NCBI RefSeq assembly: GCF_007679045.1
Contig: NZ_VEFS01000001.1
Location: 553,520-617,519, forward strand
Source: Microbacterium sp. BH-3-3-3
GTDB taxonomy: Bacteria > Actinomycetota > Actinomycetes > Actinomycetales > Microbacteriaceae
Direction of reading: 5' to 3'
DNA: 64,000 bases
Position 1 is the first letter of the stretch. Every line of letters begins with the position of its first letter. Below are positions 8,247-17,898 of the stretch, one piece after another. A program made the position numbers and the translations under genes. Under the pieces are notes generated by a model. The model saw only the letters and a list, made by a program, of their open reading frames with translations, did no database searches and was not told where the DNA came from.

Positions 8247-9536
8247 TCACGCGGTGATGCGTTCGCGCACGAGCGACCGCCCGGAGGGAGCGGTGTCGCC
8301 GATCTCCCACGCTCCCTCGACCGCGTCGAGCGCGCGCGAGAAGCGCGTCTCATCGTCGGCCGAGAGGGTGAACAGCGGCTGACCGGCGCTGATGGACTGA
8401 CCGACCGTCACGTGCAGGTCGATGCCTGCGGCGTGCACCACGGCGTCCTCGGCGCGGGCGCGGCCGGCGCCCAGGCGCCACGCACCGATGCCGAAGGGCA
8501 GGGCGTCGACGCGCGTGACGACACCGGAGCGGTCGGCGACCACCGTGTGCGTCTCGCGGGGCGTGGGCAGAGCGGCATCCGGATCGCCGTCCTGCGCGCG
8601 GATCATGCGCTTCCACACGTCCATCGCGCGGCCGTCCGACAGGGCCGCTTCGACGTCGGCGTCGGGCTTGCCGGCGAGGGTCAGCATCTCGCGCGCGAGG
8701 GCGACGGTCAGCTCGACCACGTCGGCGGGTCCGCCGCCGGCGAGCACCTCGACCGATTCGCGCACCTCGTTGGCGTTGCCGATCGCAAGCCCCAGCGGCA
8801 CGTTCATGTCGGTGAGCAGCGCCGTCGTGTTCACGCCCGAGTCGGTGCCGAGGGCGACCATGGTCTCGGCGAGCTCACGCGCGCGGTCGATGTCCTGCAT
8901 GAAGGCGCCCGAGCCGAACTTCACGTCGAGCACGAGCGAGTCGGTGCCCTCGGCGATCTTCTTCGACATGATGCTCGAGGCGATCAGCGGGATCGCCTCG
9001 ACGGTTCCGGTGACGTCGCGCAGGGCGTACAGCTTCTTGTCGGCGGGGGCGAGACCGGTGCCGGCGGCGCAGATGACAGCGCCCACGTCGCGCAGCTGCG
9101 CCATGATCTCGTCATTCGACAGCGCCGCGCGCCAGCCGGGGATCGACTCGAGCTTGTCGAGCGTGCCCCCGGTGTGGCCGAGGCCGCGACCCGAGAGCTG
9201 CGGCACGGCGACACCGAACGCGGCGACCATCGGAGCCAACGGCAGCGTGATCTTGTCGCCCACGCCTCCGGTGGAGTGCTTGTCGACCGTGGTCTTGCCG
9301 AGCGACGAGAAGTCCATGCGCTCGCCCGAGGCGATCATCGCGTCGGTCAGCACGCGGATCTGGTCGCGGCCGAGACCGTTCAGCAGGACCGCCATCGTGA
9401 ATGCCGCCATCTGCGCGTCCATGACGTAGCCGCGCGTGTACGCGTCGACGAGCCAACGGATCTCGCCCTCGGAGATCGCCTTGCCGTCGCGCTGCGCACG
9501 GATGATGTCGACCGCGTCGAACTGCTCGGCGGTCAT
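8247..9536 (-). CDS. deoA: Thymidine phosphorylase
   Basis: A 429-residue pyrimidine-nucleoside phosphorylase that releases thymine or uracil and (deoxy)ribose-1-phosphate. Signatures: KTTVDKHSTGGVGDKITLPL (phosphate binding) and APADKKLYALRDVTGTVEAI (family motif), with the usual C-terminal PYNP domain after about residue 345. Length is typical. The start overlaps the cdd stop in an ATGA arrangement, so the two are translationally coupled. Confidence 0.95.
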   Translation of the reverse strand: MTAEQFDAVDIIRAQRDGKAISEGEIRWLVDAYTRGYVMDAQMAAFTMAVLLNGLGRDQIRVLTDAMIASGERMDFSSLGKTTVDKHSTGGVGDKITLPLAPMVAAFGVAVPQLSGRGLGHTGGTLDKLESIPGWRAALSNDEIMAQLRDVGAVICAAGTGLAPADKKLYALRDVTGTVEAIPLIASSIMSKKIAEGTDSLVLDVKFGSGAFMQDIDRARELAETMVALGTDSGVNTTALLTDMNVPLGLAIGNANEVRESVEVLAGGGPADVVELTVALAREMLTLAGKPDADVEAALSDGRAMDVWKRMIRAQDGDPDAALPTPRETHTVVADRSGVVTRVDALPFGIGAWRLGAGRARAEDAVVHAAGIDLHVTVGQSISAGQPLFTLSADDETRFSRALDAVEGAWEIGDTAPSGRSLVRERITA

Positions 9537-9934
9537 CGGGCCGCCTCCTCGAGGTCGCGCGGACCGAAGGCGTCGGGCAGCACCTCGTCGATGGTCCGGA
9601 TGCCGCTGACGGTCTCGAGCAGCATGCCCGGGATCGCGTGCTCGAACAGCAGCTGGCGGCAGCGGCCGCACGGCATGAGCGTGCGACCCTCACCGTCGAC
9701 GCACACGAAGGCGACCAGCTGGCCGCCCCCGCTCATGTGCAGGTCGGACACGAGTCCGCATTCGGCGCACAACGTCACGCCGTACGAGGCGTTCTCGACG
9801 TTGCATCCGGAGACGATCCGGCCGTCGGCCACGAGCGCCGCGGCGCCCACCTTGAAGCGGGAATAGGGCGCGTACGCGCGGTGCATGGCATCCGTGGCGG
9901 CGGAACGGAGTTCGTCCCAGTCGATGTCGGTCAT
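9533..9934 (-). CDS. cdd: Cytidine deaminase
   Basis: A 133-residue homotetrameric-type enzyme converting (deoxy)cytidine to (deoxy)uridine. It has the zinc cysteine and catalytic glutamate in LCAECG and the second zinc pair in MPCGRCRQLL; YAPYSRFKVGAA and CNVENASYG are substrate-binding signatures. It sits between the ABC importer genes and deoA, so imported cytidine is deaminated and then cleaved by the neighbouring phosphorylase. Confidence 0.95.
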   Translation of the reverse strand: MTDIDWDELRSAATDAMHRAYAPYSRFKVGAAALVADGRIVSGCNVENASYGVTLCAECGLVSDLHMSGGGQLVAFVCVDGEGRTLMPCGRCRQLLFEHAIPGMLLETVSGIRTIDEVLPDAFGPRDLEEAAR

Positions 9935-9980
9935 CGTGGAGTGGTGGGTCCTCTCGTGAAGGGAAGGGTGGTCGGGCCGG

Positions 9981-11276
9981 TCAGCCCTTGACGTACGGTT
10001 TGCCGGCGGCCGCGGGGCCGCGGACCTTTCCGACCAGACCGGCGACGGCGAAGATCGTCACCACGTACGGCAGCATGAGCATGAACTCGCTCGGCACCGG
10101 CGAACCGATGACGCCGAGGGTGTTCTGCAGGTTCGAGGCGAAACCGAACAGCAGGGCCGCCAGCGTCGCGCGGATCGGGTCCCACTGGCCGAAGATGACC
10201 GCCGCGAGGGCGATGTAACCGGCGCCGGCCGTCATCTCCTTGTTGAAGGCGCCGACGGAGCCGAGCGTGAAGAACGCTCCACCCAGGCCGGCGATGGCGC
10301 CACCGAGGGCGACGTTCCAGAAGCGGGTCTTGGCGATGTTGATGCCGACCGTGTCAGCGGCCTGCGGGTGCTCGCCGACCGCGCGGAGGCGCAGGCCCCA
10401 GCGGGTGTGGAACAGACCGACGTAGACCAGGGCGACCGTGACGTACATCAGGTAGACGATGATCGTCTGGTTGAACAGCATCGGCCCGAGGATCGGGATG
10501 TCGGCCAGCAGCGGGATCGGCAGACGCGGGAAGCGCGGGGGCGAGTTCAGCGTCTCGGCGTTGGGGGCGAGCACCTGCGAGAACAGGAAGCTCGTCAGTC
10601 CGACCACGAGCACGTTGAGCACGACACCGACGATCACCTGGTCGACGAAGTACTTGATGGCGAAGGCCGCCAGCACGAACGACACCAGCACGCCCGAGAC
10701 GCCCGCGGCCAGCAGACCGATGAAGGGGTTGCCCGTCGCCGTGGCGACGACCGCCGACGTGAAGGCGCCGGCGAGCAGCTGACCCTCGATCGCGATGTTG
10801 ACCACGCCGACCCGCTCGCTGAGCACACCGGCCATGGCGCCGAAGATCAGCGGGACCGAGAGGCTCAGGCCACCGGCGAGCAGACCCGTCAGAGGGATGA
10901 CCGAGGTGGTGGCGCCTGCGGCGGCCCAGGTGAGGAAGCCGGTCATGAACACCAGCGCGAAGATGACGGCGAGCCAGATCGGCGGGCGCCGGTGGGCGCG
11001 CACCATGAGCACGCTCACCACGGTGACGGCCGCGAGCAGGATCGTGCACACGATGCCGGTGACGACACCGCCGAGCACGACCTCGGGCAGCTGCAGGAAC
11101 TCGCCGGGGCTCGAGATGCGGAACACCGCGTCGCCGTCCTGACGGGCGATGACGAAGAGCACGAGCGCCAGCAGCGTGATCACGCCGTAGACGATGGGGG
11201 CCTTCCAGCCGACGACGACGGCGGTGTCGAGTGCGTCGGGCGTGGCGGCCTCGGGCTGTGCGGCGGTGGTGCTCAC
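9981..11276 (-). CDS. Nucleoside ABC transporter permease (second)
   Basis: A 431-residue polytopic permease of the BPD_transp_2 family (RbsC/YufQ-like). About ten membrane segments are predicted, and the motifs SERVGVVNIAIEGQLLAGAF and RAVGEHPQAADTVGINIAKT are typical of BMP-linked nucleoside permeases. The start is a GTG at 11276 overlapping the stop of the upstream permease in a GTGA arrangement. It pairs with that permease to form the membrane channel. Confidence 0.92.
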   Translation of the reverse strand: MSTTAAQPEAATPDALDTAVVVGWKAPIVYGVITLLALVLFVIARQDGDAVFRISSPGEFLQLPEVVLGGVVTGIVCTILLAAVTVVSVLMVRAHRRPPIWLAVIFALVFMTGFLTWAAAGATTSVIPLTGLLAGGLSLSVPLIFGAMAGVLSERVGVVNIAIEGQLLAGAFTSAVVATATGNPFIGLLAAGVSGVLVSFVLAAFAIKYFVDQVIVGVVLNVLVVGLTSFLFSQVLAPNAETLNSPPRFPRLPIPLLADIPILGPMLFNQTIIVYLMYVTVALVYVGLFHTRWGLRLRAVGEHPQAADTVGINIAKTRFWNVALGGAIAGLGGAFFTLGSVGAFNKEMTAGAGYIALAAVIFGQWDPIRATLAALLFGFASNLQNTLGVIGSPVPSEFMLMLPYVVTIFAVAGLVGKVRGPAAAGKPYVKG

Positions 11277-12637
11277 CGGGCCGCCTCCTTCTTCTTGGCG
11301 GCGCGTGCCTTCAACGGGCGCGCTCCGGGGGCCGGCAGACGGAAGATCGCGCGCACCAGCGGCGGGGCCGCGATGAAGAGCACGATGAGCGACTGCACGA
11401 CGAGGACGATGTCGACCGGAACGCCGTTGGCGGCCTGCATGGCGAACCCGCCGGCCTTGAACGCACCGAACAGGATGCCGGCGACGAGCACGCCGACCGG
11501 GGTGGAGCGACCGAGCAGGGCCACCGTGATGGCGTCGAAGCCGATGCCCGCGTCGATGCCGCTGGAGAAGCCGGTGGTGACGGTGCCGAGCACCTGGTCG
11601 ACGCCGGCGAGGCCCACGAGAGCGCCCGAGATGAGCATCGCGTAGACGTACATCGACTTGACGTTGATGCCGGCCACCCGCGCGGCGTTGGGGTTCAGAC
11701 CCACCGCGCGGAAGCGGAAGCCGAGCGAGGAGCGCTCGAGGATCCACCACACGACGGCGACGGCCACGAGCGACAGGATGAAGCCGAAGTGCAGGTTGTA
11801 GCCCGAGCCGAGCAGGTCGGGGAAGACCGCCGTGTCCTTCATCGCCGGGGTGGTGGGGTTGTTCGACCCCGGAGCCTGCAGGAGCCCGGGCGTGCGCAGC
11901 AGGTAGTACACGATGTAGAACGCGACGTAGTTGAGCATGATCGTGACGATCACCTCGTGCGCACCGGTGCGGGCCTTGAGCACACCCGCGATCCCCGACC
12001 AGATGGCACCGGCCGCGACGCCGACCACGAGGGCGACGAGCATGTGGATGCCCCACGGCAGGTCGAACGCGAAGGCGACCCAGCCGCCGGCGGCTGCCGC
12101 CACGAGCATCTGGCCACGGCCACCGATGTTGAACATGCCGACGCGGAACGCGAGGGCGACACCGAGGCCGGCCGCGATCAGCGGGGTGGCGAAGGTGAGG
12201 GTCTCGGTCAGCGGACGGATGCCGGTGGCGAACTCGGGGCGACGGAAGTTGTAGATCGCGCCCTGGAAGAACGACGAGTACGCGCCCGACACCGACGTCC
12301 AGATCGCCGAGAGCATGTCGCCGGGACGAGCGAAGAAGTAGGCCGACGTCGCCTGCACGTTCTCGTCGGTGGCGGCGATCATGATCGCGCCGACGATCAG
12401 CGCGAGGATCACGGCCAGCACCGAGATGATGGCGTTGCCGGTGGCGATCTCGCGGAAGGCCCGACGCCAGCGGTTCTCGTCGGTGGCGGGTTCGGGGGCG
12501 ACCTTGCGGGCGCCCGCTGCGGGATCCACGGCCGTCGAGCCTTCGAGGGCGACGTCGGCCTGGGCGGCCTGGGCGACCTCGGCCGCGCGATCGGCCCGCG
12601 AGGCGGTCGGATCGTGCGGGCTGTACGAATCGCTCAC
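11273..12637 (-). CDS. Nucleoside ABC transporter permease (first)
   Basis: A 454-residue permease of the same family. It has a hydrophilic N-terminal extension of about 65 residues, rich in Ala, Asp and Glu, then about ten membrane segments. Family signatures include FRVGMFNIGGRGQMLVAAAA and RAVGLNPNAARVAGINVKSM. It overlaps both neighbours by 4 bp (GTGA starts), giving a tightly coupled ATPase-permease-permease unit. Confidence 0.92.
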   Translation of the reverse strand: MSDSYSPHDPTASRADRAAEVAQAAQADVALEGSTAVDPAAGARKVAPEPATDENRWRRAFREIATGNAIISVLAVILALIVGAIMIAATDENVQATSAYFFARPGDMLSAIWTSVSGAYSSFFQGAIYNFRRPEFATGIRPLTETLTFATPLIAAGLGVALAFRVGMFNIGGRGQMLVAAAAGGWVAFAFDLPWGIHMLVALVVGVAAGAIWSGIAGVLKARTGAHEVIVTIMLNYVAFYIVYYLLRTPGLLQAPGSNNPTTPAMKDTAVFPDLLGSGYNLHFGFILSLVAVAVVWWILERSSLGFRFRAVGLNPNAARVAGINVKSMYVYAMLISGALVGLAGVDQVLGTVTTGFSSGIDAGIGFDAITVALLGRSTPVGVLVAGILFGAFKAGGFAMQAANGVPVDIVLVVQSLIVLFIAAPPLVRAIFRLPAPGARPLKARAAKKKEAAR

Positions 12638-14154
12638 GCGGCGACTCCTTCGTTCTGGGGCGCTTCGCCGGCCATCATGAGGCCGAGCACGTCGCGCGAG
12701 GTGTCGCCGGGGACGATGCCCACGACGCGACCGCGGTACATGACCATGATGCGGTCGGCGAGGGCGGTGACCTCGTCGAGTTCGGTGGAAACGACGATGA
12801 CGGGAACACCGGCGTCGCGCGTCTCGATGACGCGCTTGTGGATGAATTCGATCGATCCGACGTCGACGCCGCGCGTGGGCTGCGCGGCCACGAACAACCG
12901 CAGTTCGCGGCTGAGCTCGCGCGCCAGCACGACCTTCTGCTGGTTGCCGCCCGACAGACGCCCGACCGGGGTCTCGATCGAGGGGGTGCGCACGTCGAAC
13001 TCCGAAACCTTCTCGCGGGCGAAGTCGGCGAGGTTCGACCGCTGGATCGCGCCGCCCTTGACGAACGGCGCCCCGTCGGCGCGGTCGAGCATGAGGTTCT
13101 CGGCGATCGAGAACTCCCCCACCAGGCCGTCTTCCTTGCGGTCCTCGGGGACGAACCCGACGCCGGCCTCGAGCACGGCGCGCACGCTGCGCCCGTTCAA
13201 CTCGGCACCGTCGAGCACGATCGAACCCTCGACGCGCTCCTGGAGTCCCAGCAGCGCCTCGGTGAGCTCGGTCTGGCCGTTGCCCTGGACACCCGCGATC
13301 GCGAGCACCTCGCCGCGGCGCACCTCGAAGCTGACGTCGTTGACGACGAGCTGGCCGATCGGGTCGACCACGGTGAGGTTCGACACCTGCAGGGCGACGT
13401 CGCCGAGGGTCGGCGCCTCTTTCTGCACGGTGAGCTCCACGGCACGACCGACCATGAGCGAGGCCAGCTCGGCGTTCGACGCCGTGGGCTCGGCCTCGCC
13501 GACGACCTTGCCGAGACGGATGACCGTGATGCGGTCGGCGACCTCGCGCACCTCGCGCAGCTTGTGGGTGATGAAGACGATCGAGGTGCCCGATTCCTTG
13601 AGCTGACGCATGATCGCCATCAACTCGTCGGTCTCCTGGGGCGTGAGCACGGCGGTGGGCTCGTCGAAGACGAGCACCTTCGCGTCGCGCGAGAGCGCCT
13701 TGATGATCTCGACGCGCTGCTGCACCCCGACGGGCAGGTCGTCGACGAGGGCGTCGGGGTCGACGGCGAACCCGAACCGGTCGGAAATCTCCTTGACCTT
13801 CGCCCGCGCGGCTGCGAGGTCGAGACGCCCACCGACCTTGGTGGGCTCGTGACCGAGCATCACGTTCTCGGCGACGGTGAAGACGGGGATGAGCATGAAG
13901 TGCTGGTGCACCATGCCGATGCCCGAGCGCATCGCATCGCCGGGGCCGGAGAAGTGCTGGACGGCGTCGTCGAGCAGGATCTCTCCCCCGTCGGCCTGGT
14001 AGAGGCCGTACAGGACGTTCATGAGGGTGGATTTGCCGGCACCGTTCTCGCCGAGCAGGCAGTGGATCTCTCCGGCCTCGACGGTGAGGTCGATGTGATC
14101 ATTCGCCACCAGGGACCCGAAGGTTTTCGTGATCCCGCGGAGTTCGAGCTTCAT
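12634..14154 (-). CDS. Nucleoside ABC transporter ATP-binding protein (duplicated)
   Basis: A 506-residue protein with two nucleotide-binding domains in tandem, as in RbsA/YufO-type importers. The first domain has Walker A GENGAGKST, signature LPVGVQQRVEIIKAL and Walker B VLVFDEPTAVL. The second has a degenerate Walker A (GVQGNGQTEL) and signature LSGGNQQKVVLARELS, as is normal for this class. The ATG at 14154 is preferred; longer frames upstream run into the BMP gene terminators. It energises nucleoside uptake. Confidence 0.93.
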   Translation of the reverse strand: MKLELRGITKTFGSLVANDHIDLTVEAGEIHCLLGENGAGKSTLMNVLYGLYQADGGEILLDDAVQHFSGPGDAMRSGIGMVHQHFMLIPVFTVAENVMLGHEPTKVGGRLDLAAARAKVKEISDRFGFAVDPDALVDDLPVGVQQRVEIIKALSRDAKVLVFDEPTAVLTPQETDELMAIMRQLKESGTSIVFITHKLREVREVADRITVIRLGKVVGEAEPTASNAELASLMVGRAVELTVQKEAPTLGDVALQVSNLTVVDPIGQLVVNDVSFEVRRGEVLAIAGVQGNGQTELTEALLGLQERVEGSIVLDGAELNGRSVRAVLEAGVGFVPEDRKEDGLVGEFSIAENLMLDRADGAPFVKGGAIQRSNLADFAREKVSEFDVRTPSIETPVGRLSGGNQQKVVLARELSRELRLFVAAQPTRGVDVGSIEFIHKRVIETRDAGVPVIVVSTELDEVTALADRIMVMYRGRVVGIVPGDTSRDVLGLMMAGEAPQNEGVAA

Positions 14155-14238
14155 GTTCCCGATCCTAAGTTCTGTGGCGCCGGACGCGGGAAGCGTCCGG
14201 CGGCCGGGACCCGCCTCGTGAGCGGTCCCGATCCGGGC

Positions 14239-14300
14239 GTGAGGCGGAGAAACCGCCGCCTCACAAGGGAGGGGGAGGCCGGCGTGCGCCGACCTCCCCC
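14239..14300. terminator. Two hairpins after the BMP lipoprotein gene
   Basis: Hairpin 1 pairs GTGAGGCGG (14239-14247) with CCGCCTCAC (14256-14264). Hairpin 2 pairs GGGGGAGG (14271-14278) with CCTCCCCC (14293-14300) around an inner CGGCG/CGCCG stem. They lie 16 bp beyond the BMP stop and before the ATPase start. Partial termination or 3'-end protection here would let the abundant binding protein be made in excess over the membrane parts, a common arrangement. Confidence 0.7.
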
Positions 14301-14315
14301 GCACAGCGAGCGGAC

Positions 14316-15422
14316 TCAGCCGGCCAGGTAGGACTCGACCTTGATCTTGCCGCTGATGATGTCGGCCTTCAGGGCGTCGACCTTCGAGGTGAGGTCGGAC
14401 GACACGCGGTCGGACCAGTCGTGGTACGGGGCGATGCCCACACCGTCGTTCTCGAGCGTGCCGATGAACGGGGTGACGTCGAAGTTGCCCTCGCCCGCGG
14501 CGACGATGGCGTCCTTCGTACCCACGTCGATGCCCTTGAGAATCGAGGTGAGCAGCAGGCTGCCGATCGAGGGGTCGGTCTCGAACACGTCGGCGTCCAC
14601 GCCGACGAGCGCGATCTCGCGACCGGCGTCCTGGATGGCGACGGCGGCCGACTGGTAGATCGGGCCACCGACGGGCAGCAGCACGTCGACGTTCTGGTCG
14701 ATCAGGGCCTGAGCGGTCTGACGAGCGGTGTCGTTGGCCTCGAAGCCACCGGTGAACGAGCCGTCCTTGGCGGTGCGGTCCCAGCCGACCACGCGGACGT
14801 TGGCGCCGTTGTCGGTGTTGTACTTCTCGACGCCCTGCGCGAAGCCGTCCATGAAGATCGTCACGGTCGGGATGTTCATGCCGCCGAAGGTGCCCACGAC
14901 ACCGGTCTTCGAGGTGCCCGCGGCCAGGTAGCCGGCGAGGTACGCCGCCTGAGCGGTGTCGAAGATGATCGGCTTGATGTTGGGGGCGTCGGTCTTGCCG
15001 TCGAAGTTCTGGTCGACGGTGTCGTCGATCGAGACGTACTGCAGGTCGGGGTTGGCCGTGGCCGACTCGAGGGCAGCGGGCGCCAGCAGGAAGCCGACGG
15101 TGATGATGGTGTTGCAGCCCTGGTCGACCAGGTTCTGCAGGTTCGACGCGAAGTCGGTCTCGGACTGCGACTGCACCTCGATGGGCTTCTTCGAGCCGAG
15201 CTCCGACGCGGCGGCGTCGAGGCCCTCCTTGCCGAGCTGGTTGAACGACTTGTCGTCGAATCCACCCGAGTCGGACACCATGCAGGGCAGGTAGTCGCTG
15301 GCGCCGGCAGCGGCACCACCGGATGCGCCGTTGCTCTCGGGTGCGGCGCCGCAACCGGCGAGCAGCGCCGCGGCGCCGATCATGGCGAGGCCGCTGACGA
15401 CGGCCTTCTTCGTGGTCTTCAC
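14316..15422 (-). CDS. BMP-family nucleoside-binding lipoprotein
   Basis: A 368-residue lipoprotein of the Bmp/PnrA/Med family. Lipobox LLAGC places the lipid cysteine at about residue 24. Family motifs include SDSGGFDDKSFNQLGKEG and DPDLQYVSIDD-like and GVVGTFGGM segments. It binds nucleosides outside the cell for the ABC importer encoded downstream. The start is a GTG at 15422 with GGAGG seven bases upstream. First gene of the nucleoside uptake and salvage operon. Confidence 0.93.
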   Translation of the reverse strand: MKTTKKAVVSGLAMIGAAALLAGCGAAPESNGASGGAAAGASDYLPCMVSDSGGFDDKSFNQLGKEGLDAAASELGSKKPIEVQSQSETDFASNLQNLVDQGCNTIITVGFLLAPAALESATANPDLQYVSIDDTVDQNFDGKTDAPNIKPIIFDTAQAAYLAGYLAAGTSKTGVVGTFGGMNIPTVTIFMDGFAQGVEKYNTDNGANVRVVGWDRTAKDGSFTGGFEANDTARQTAQALIDQNVDVLLPVGGPIYQSAAVAIQDAGREIALVGVDADVFETDPSIGSLLLTSILKGIDVGTKDAIVAAGEGNFDVTPFIGTLENDGVGIAPYHDWSDRVSSDLTSKVDALKADIISGKIKVESYLAG

Positions 15423-15586
15423 GAATGGTCCTCCAAGACGGATGCCCCCAACGGGTTCGGGGGACGATCCCGTCACGTTACCTACTGTGTCGCGGTGCTC
15501 GTGACCGGGGAGCCGCCGTGCGAGCCAATGGTTACAAAGACGCAATCTCGCGTCATGAGACCGCCACACGCCCTCCGCCCGAAGGC

Positions 15587-15615
15587 ACCGGATGCCACGT
15601 GGTGTGGCATCCGGT
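15587..15615. terminator. Terminator of manC built from a GGATGCC pair
   Basis: ACCGGATGCCAC (15587-15598) pairs perfectly with GTGGCATCCGGT (15604-15615) over a 5-nt loop. It lies immediately beyond the manC stop. It is one of three terminators in the window whose stem is an inverted pair of the abundant GGATGCC word. Confidence 0.8.
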
Positions 15616-15616
15616 C

Positions 15617-16735
15617 TCAGAGCACGTCGCCGCGACCGGTCAGCTTGAGCGCGTCCACGACGCCCTTCACGCGCTGGGCGTTCTCGCTGGTCGTGACCAG
15701 GAGCGCGTCGGGTGTGTCGACCACGACGATGTCGCGCACGCCGATGAGGCTGATGACGCGCTTGGTCTGCGAGACCACGATGCCGCTGGAGGCGTCGGAG
15801 AGCACCCGCGCGTCTTCGCCGAGGATGGCGAGCTCGTTGCGGCCGCCCGAGGAGTTGAGCTTGGACAGGCTGGCGAAGTCGCCCACGTCGTCCCAGTCGA
15901 AGTGCCCGGGGATGACGGCCAGCCGGCCCTTCTCGGCCGCGGGCTCGGCGACGGAGTAGTCGATCGCGATCTTCTTCAGACCCGGCCAGATGCGGTCGAC
16001 CGCGGGGCCGCGGCGCTCGCGGTCGTCCCAGGCCTCGGCCAGTTCGAGCAGACCCGCGTGCAGCTCGGGCTCGTTGACGGCGAGCTCCGCCAGCAGCACG
16101 TCGGCGCGGGTGATGAACATGCCCGCGTTCCACAGGTAGGCGCGGTCGGCGAAGTACTCCTTCGCCGTCTCGAGGTCGGGCTTCTCGACGAAGCGCTCGA
16201 CGATGTAGGCCTCGGGGGCGCCCTCGACGATCAGCTCGGCCGCCTGCTTGATGTAGCCGAAGCCGACCGAGGGTTCGGCCGGCTGGATGCCGATCGTGCA
16301 GATGTAGCCCTCGCGGGCGACGGCCACGGCCTGGTGCACCGCGAACTCGAACTGCCGCGTCTGGCGGATGACGTGGTCGGCCGCGAACGAGCCGATGATC
16401 ACGTCGGGCTCGCGGCGCACGAGGATCGCCGCAGCGAGCCCGATCGCGGCCGACGAGTCGCGCGGCTCCGACTCGAGGAACACGTTGTGGTCGGGAACGC
16501 CCGGCAGCTCGCGCTCGACCGCGGCGCGGTGCGCGCGACCGGTGACGACGGCGATGCGGTCGTCGCCCGACAGCGGGGCGAGGCGGTCCCACGTGTCGCG
16601 CAGGAGCGTCTGTCCCGAGCCGGTGAGGTCGTGGAGGAACTTGGGTGCGTCGGCCCGGGACAAGGGCCACAACCGGCTGCCGATCCCTCCGGCGGGGATC
16701 ACGGCGTAGAAATCGTCGATCGCAGGGTGTGCCAT
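15617..16735 (-). CDS. manC: Mannose-1-phosphate guanylyltransferase
   Basis: A 372-residue nucleotidyltransferase making GDP-mannose for glycan and glycolipid synthesis. The N-terminus has the pyrophosphorylase signature VIPAGGIGSRLWPLSRADAPKFL, with the nucleotide-binding GG-GSR-WP pattern and the catalytic Lys. GSFAADHVI supplies the metal-binding aspartate and FVEKPD the sugar-binding motif. It is the short, monofunctional actinobacterial form without a C-terminal isomerase domain. On the minus strand TAGTGT lies seven bases before the ATG at 16735 with no ribosome site, so I take this as a leaderless start rather than the longer frame from 16792. Confidence 0.9.
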   Translation of the reverse strand: MAHPAIDDFYAVIPAGGIGSRLWPLSRADAPKFLHDLTGSGQTLLRDTWDRLAPLSGDDRIAVVTGRAHRAAVERELPGVPDHNVFLESEPRDSSAAIGLAAAILVRREPDVIIGSFAADHVIRQTRQFEFAVHQAVAVAREGYICTIGIQPAEPSVGFGYIKQAAELIVEGAPEAYIVERFVEKPDLETAKEYFADRAYLWNAGMFITRADVLLAELAVNEPELHAGLLELAEAWDDRERRGPAVDRIWPGLKKIAIDYSVAEPAAEKGRLAVIPGHFDWDDVGDFASLSKLNSSGGRNELAILGEDARVLSDASSGIVVSQTKRVISLIGVRDIVVVDTPDALLVTTSENAQRVKGVVDALKLTGRGDVL

Positions 16736-16814
16736 GGCACCGACACTAGCGTTCGCACCCCGTTCTTCCCGCGCGCGCAGGGGACGGAACACCGGGTGAA
16801 CGGCATCCGGGATA

Positions 16815-16847
16815 TCTCGATATCGAGAGAGTCTTAGGCGCCCCTAA
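16815..16847. promoter_or_regulatory. Dyad elements upstream of sdhCDAB
   Basis: TCTCGATATCGAGA (16815-16828) is a perfect 14-bp palindrome, followed at once by TTAGG-4-CCTAA (16834-16847). They lie 100-130 bp upstream of sdhC in the manC-sdhC divergent gap and could be operators. The second resembles only part of a DtxR/IdeR box, so I do not assign a regulator. Confidence 0.4.
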
Positions 16848-16947
16848 TCCCCGCCGTTCATAGCCCGGCCGTAGTATTCAATGGCGCCCGTGTGACGCTC
16901 GGGGCCCGTGCGAGGCCCCACACCGTGTTCGATCAGGGAGGACGACC

Positions 16948-17382
16948 GTGTCAGCACCAGCACGTGCCACGCCGTCGGTGAAAGAGACAACCTCGAAGAG
17001 GCCCCGCGGCACTCTGTACCGGGGTCGCGAAGGAATGTGGTCGTGGGTGCTTCACCGCATCACCGGCGTCGCCATCTTCTTCTTCCTCCTGGTGCACATC
17101 CTCGACACGGCGCTCATCCGCGTCTCGCCCGAGGCATACGACGCCGTCATCGCGCAGTACAAGAACCCGATCATGGGTCTCGGCGAGGTGGCCCTGGTGG
17201 CCGCGATCGCGTACCACGCGTTCAACGGCCTGCGCATCATCCTCGTGGACTTCTGGCCCTGGGCCACGCGCCACCAGCGTCAGCTGTGGTGGGGCGTGCT
17301 GGGCCTGTGGGTCGTCACGATGCTCGGGTTCACCCCGCGCCACCTGATCAACGTCTTCAGCGCCGTCACCGGGAGCCACTGA
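16948..17382 (+). CDS. sdhC: Succinate dehydrogenase cytochrome b556 subunit
   Basis: A 144-residue membrane anchor with three predicted membrane helices. The motif RGREGMWSWVLHRITGVAIF carries the conserved Ser/His-Arg-x-Ser/Thr-Gly region near the quinone site, and the helix 2 histidine (LLVHILD) is a likely heme ligand. The start is a GTG with GGGAGG upstream. First gene of sdhCDAB; its stop overlaps the sdhD start (TGATG). Confidence 0.94.
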   Translation: MSAPARATPSVKETTSKRPRGTLYRGREGMWSWVLHRITGVAIFFFLLVHILDTALIRVSPEAYDAVIAQYKNPIMGLGEVALVAAIAYHAFNGLRIILVDFWPWATRHQRQLWWGVLGLWVVTMLGFTPRHLINVFSAVTGSH

Positions 17383-17840
17383 TGTCCGTCGCCCAAGAAG
17401 CCGCCACGATCCCCGCCCCCCGCACGCCCAGCGTGCGCAAGAAGGGCTCCAACCTCGAGAAGTGGGGCTGGATCTACATGCGCGCCTCCGGCGTGCTGCT
17501 GATCGTCCTGATCTTCGGCCACCTCTTCGTCAACCTGATGACCGGCGAGGGCATCCACCAGATCGACTTCGCGTTCGTCGCGGGCAAGCTCGCCTCGCCG
17601 TTCTGGCAGTGGTGGGACGTGCTGATGCTCTGGCTCGCCCTGATCCACGGCGCCAACGGCATGCGCACGATCGTCAACGACTACGTCGGCAACGCAACCG
17701 TCCGGAAGATCCTCGTCGGCTCCCTGTGGGTCTCGGCCGGATTCCTCATCCTGCTCGGCACTCTCGTGGTCTTCACCTTCGACCCCTGCATCGGCGTGAC
17801 CGAGTCCAGCAGCCTGTGGGACGTGTGCCGCGCGGCCTGA
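17382..17840 (+). CDS. sdhD: Succinate dehydrogenase hydrophobic membrane anchor
   Basis: A 152-residue second anchor subunit with three membrane helices. [17 protein letters not shown] and [18 protein letters not shown] are typical actinobacterial SdhD segments, and the histidines in IFGHLFVN and LIHGANG are candidate heme and quinone ligands. Translationally coupled to sdhC by a 1-bp overlap. Confidence 0.93.
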   Translation: MSVAQEAATIPAPRTPSVRKKGSNLEKWGWIYMRASGVLLIVLIFGHLFVNLMTGEGIHQIDFAFVAGKLASPFWQWWDVLMLWLALIHGANGMRTIVNDYVGNATVRKILVGSLWVSAGFLILLGTLVVFTFDPCIGVTESSSLWDVCRAA

Positions 17841-17898
17841 GCCGACGGCATCCCTTCTCCCCCGACGTCTTCCCCCTGACAGCAGAGGCATTGCACAC

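Noticed and set aside
16834..16847. DtxR/IdeR box upstream of sdhC
   Set aside because: Only the outer TTAGG and CCTAA match and the spacing is five bases too short for the 19-bp consensus.
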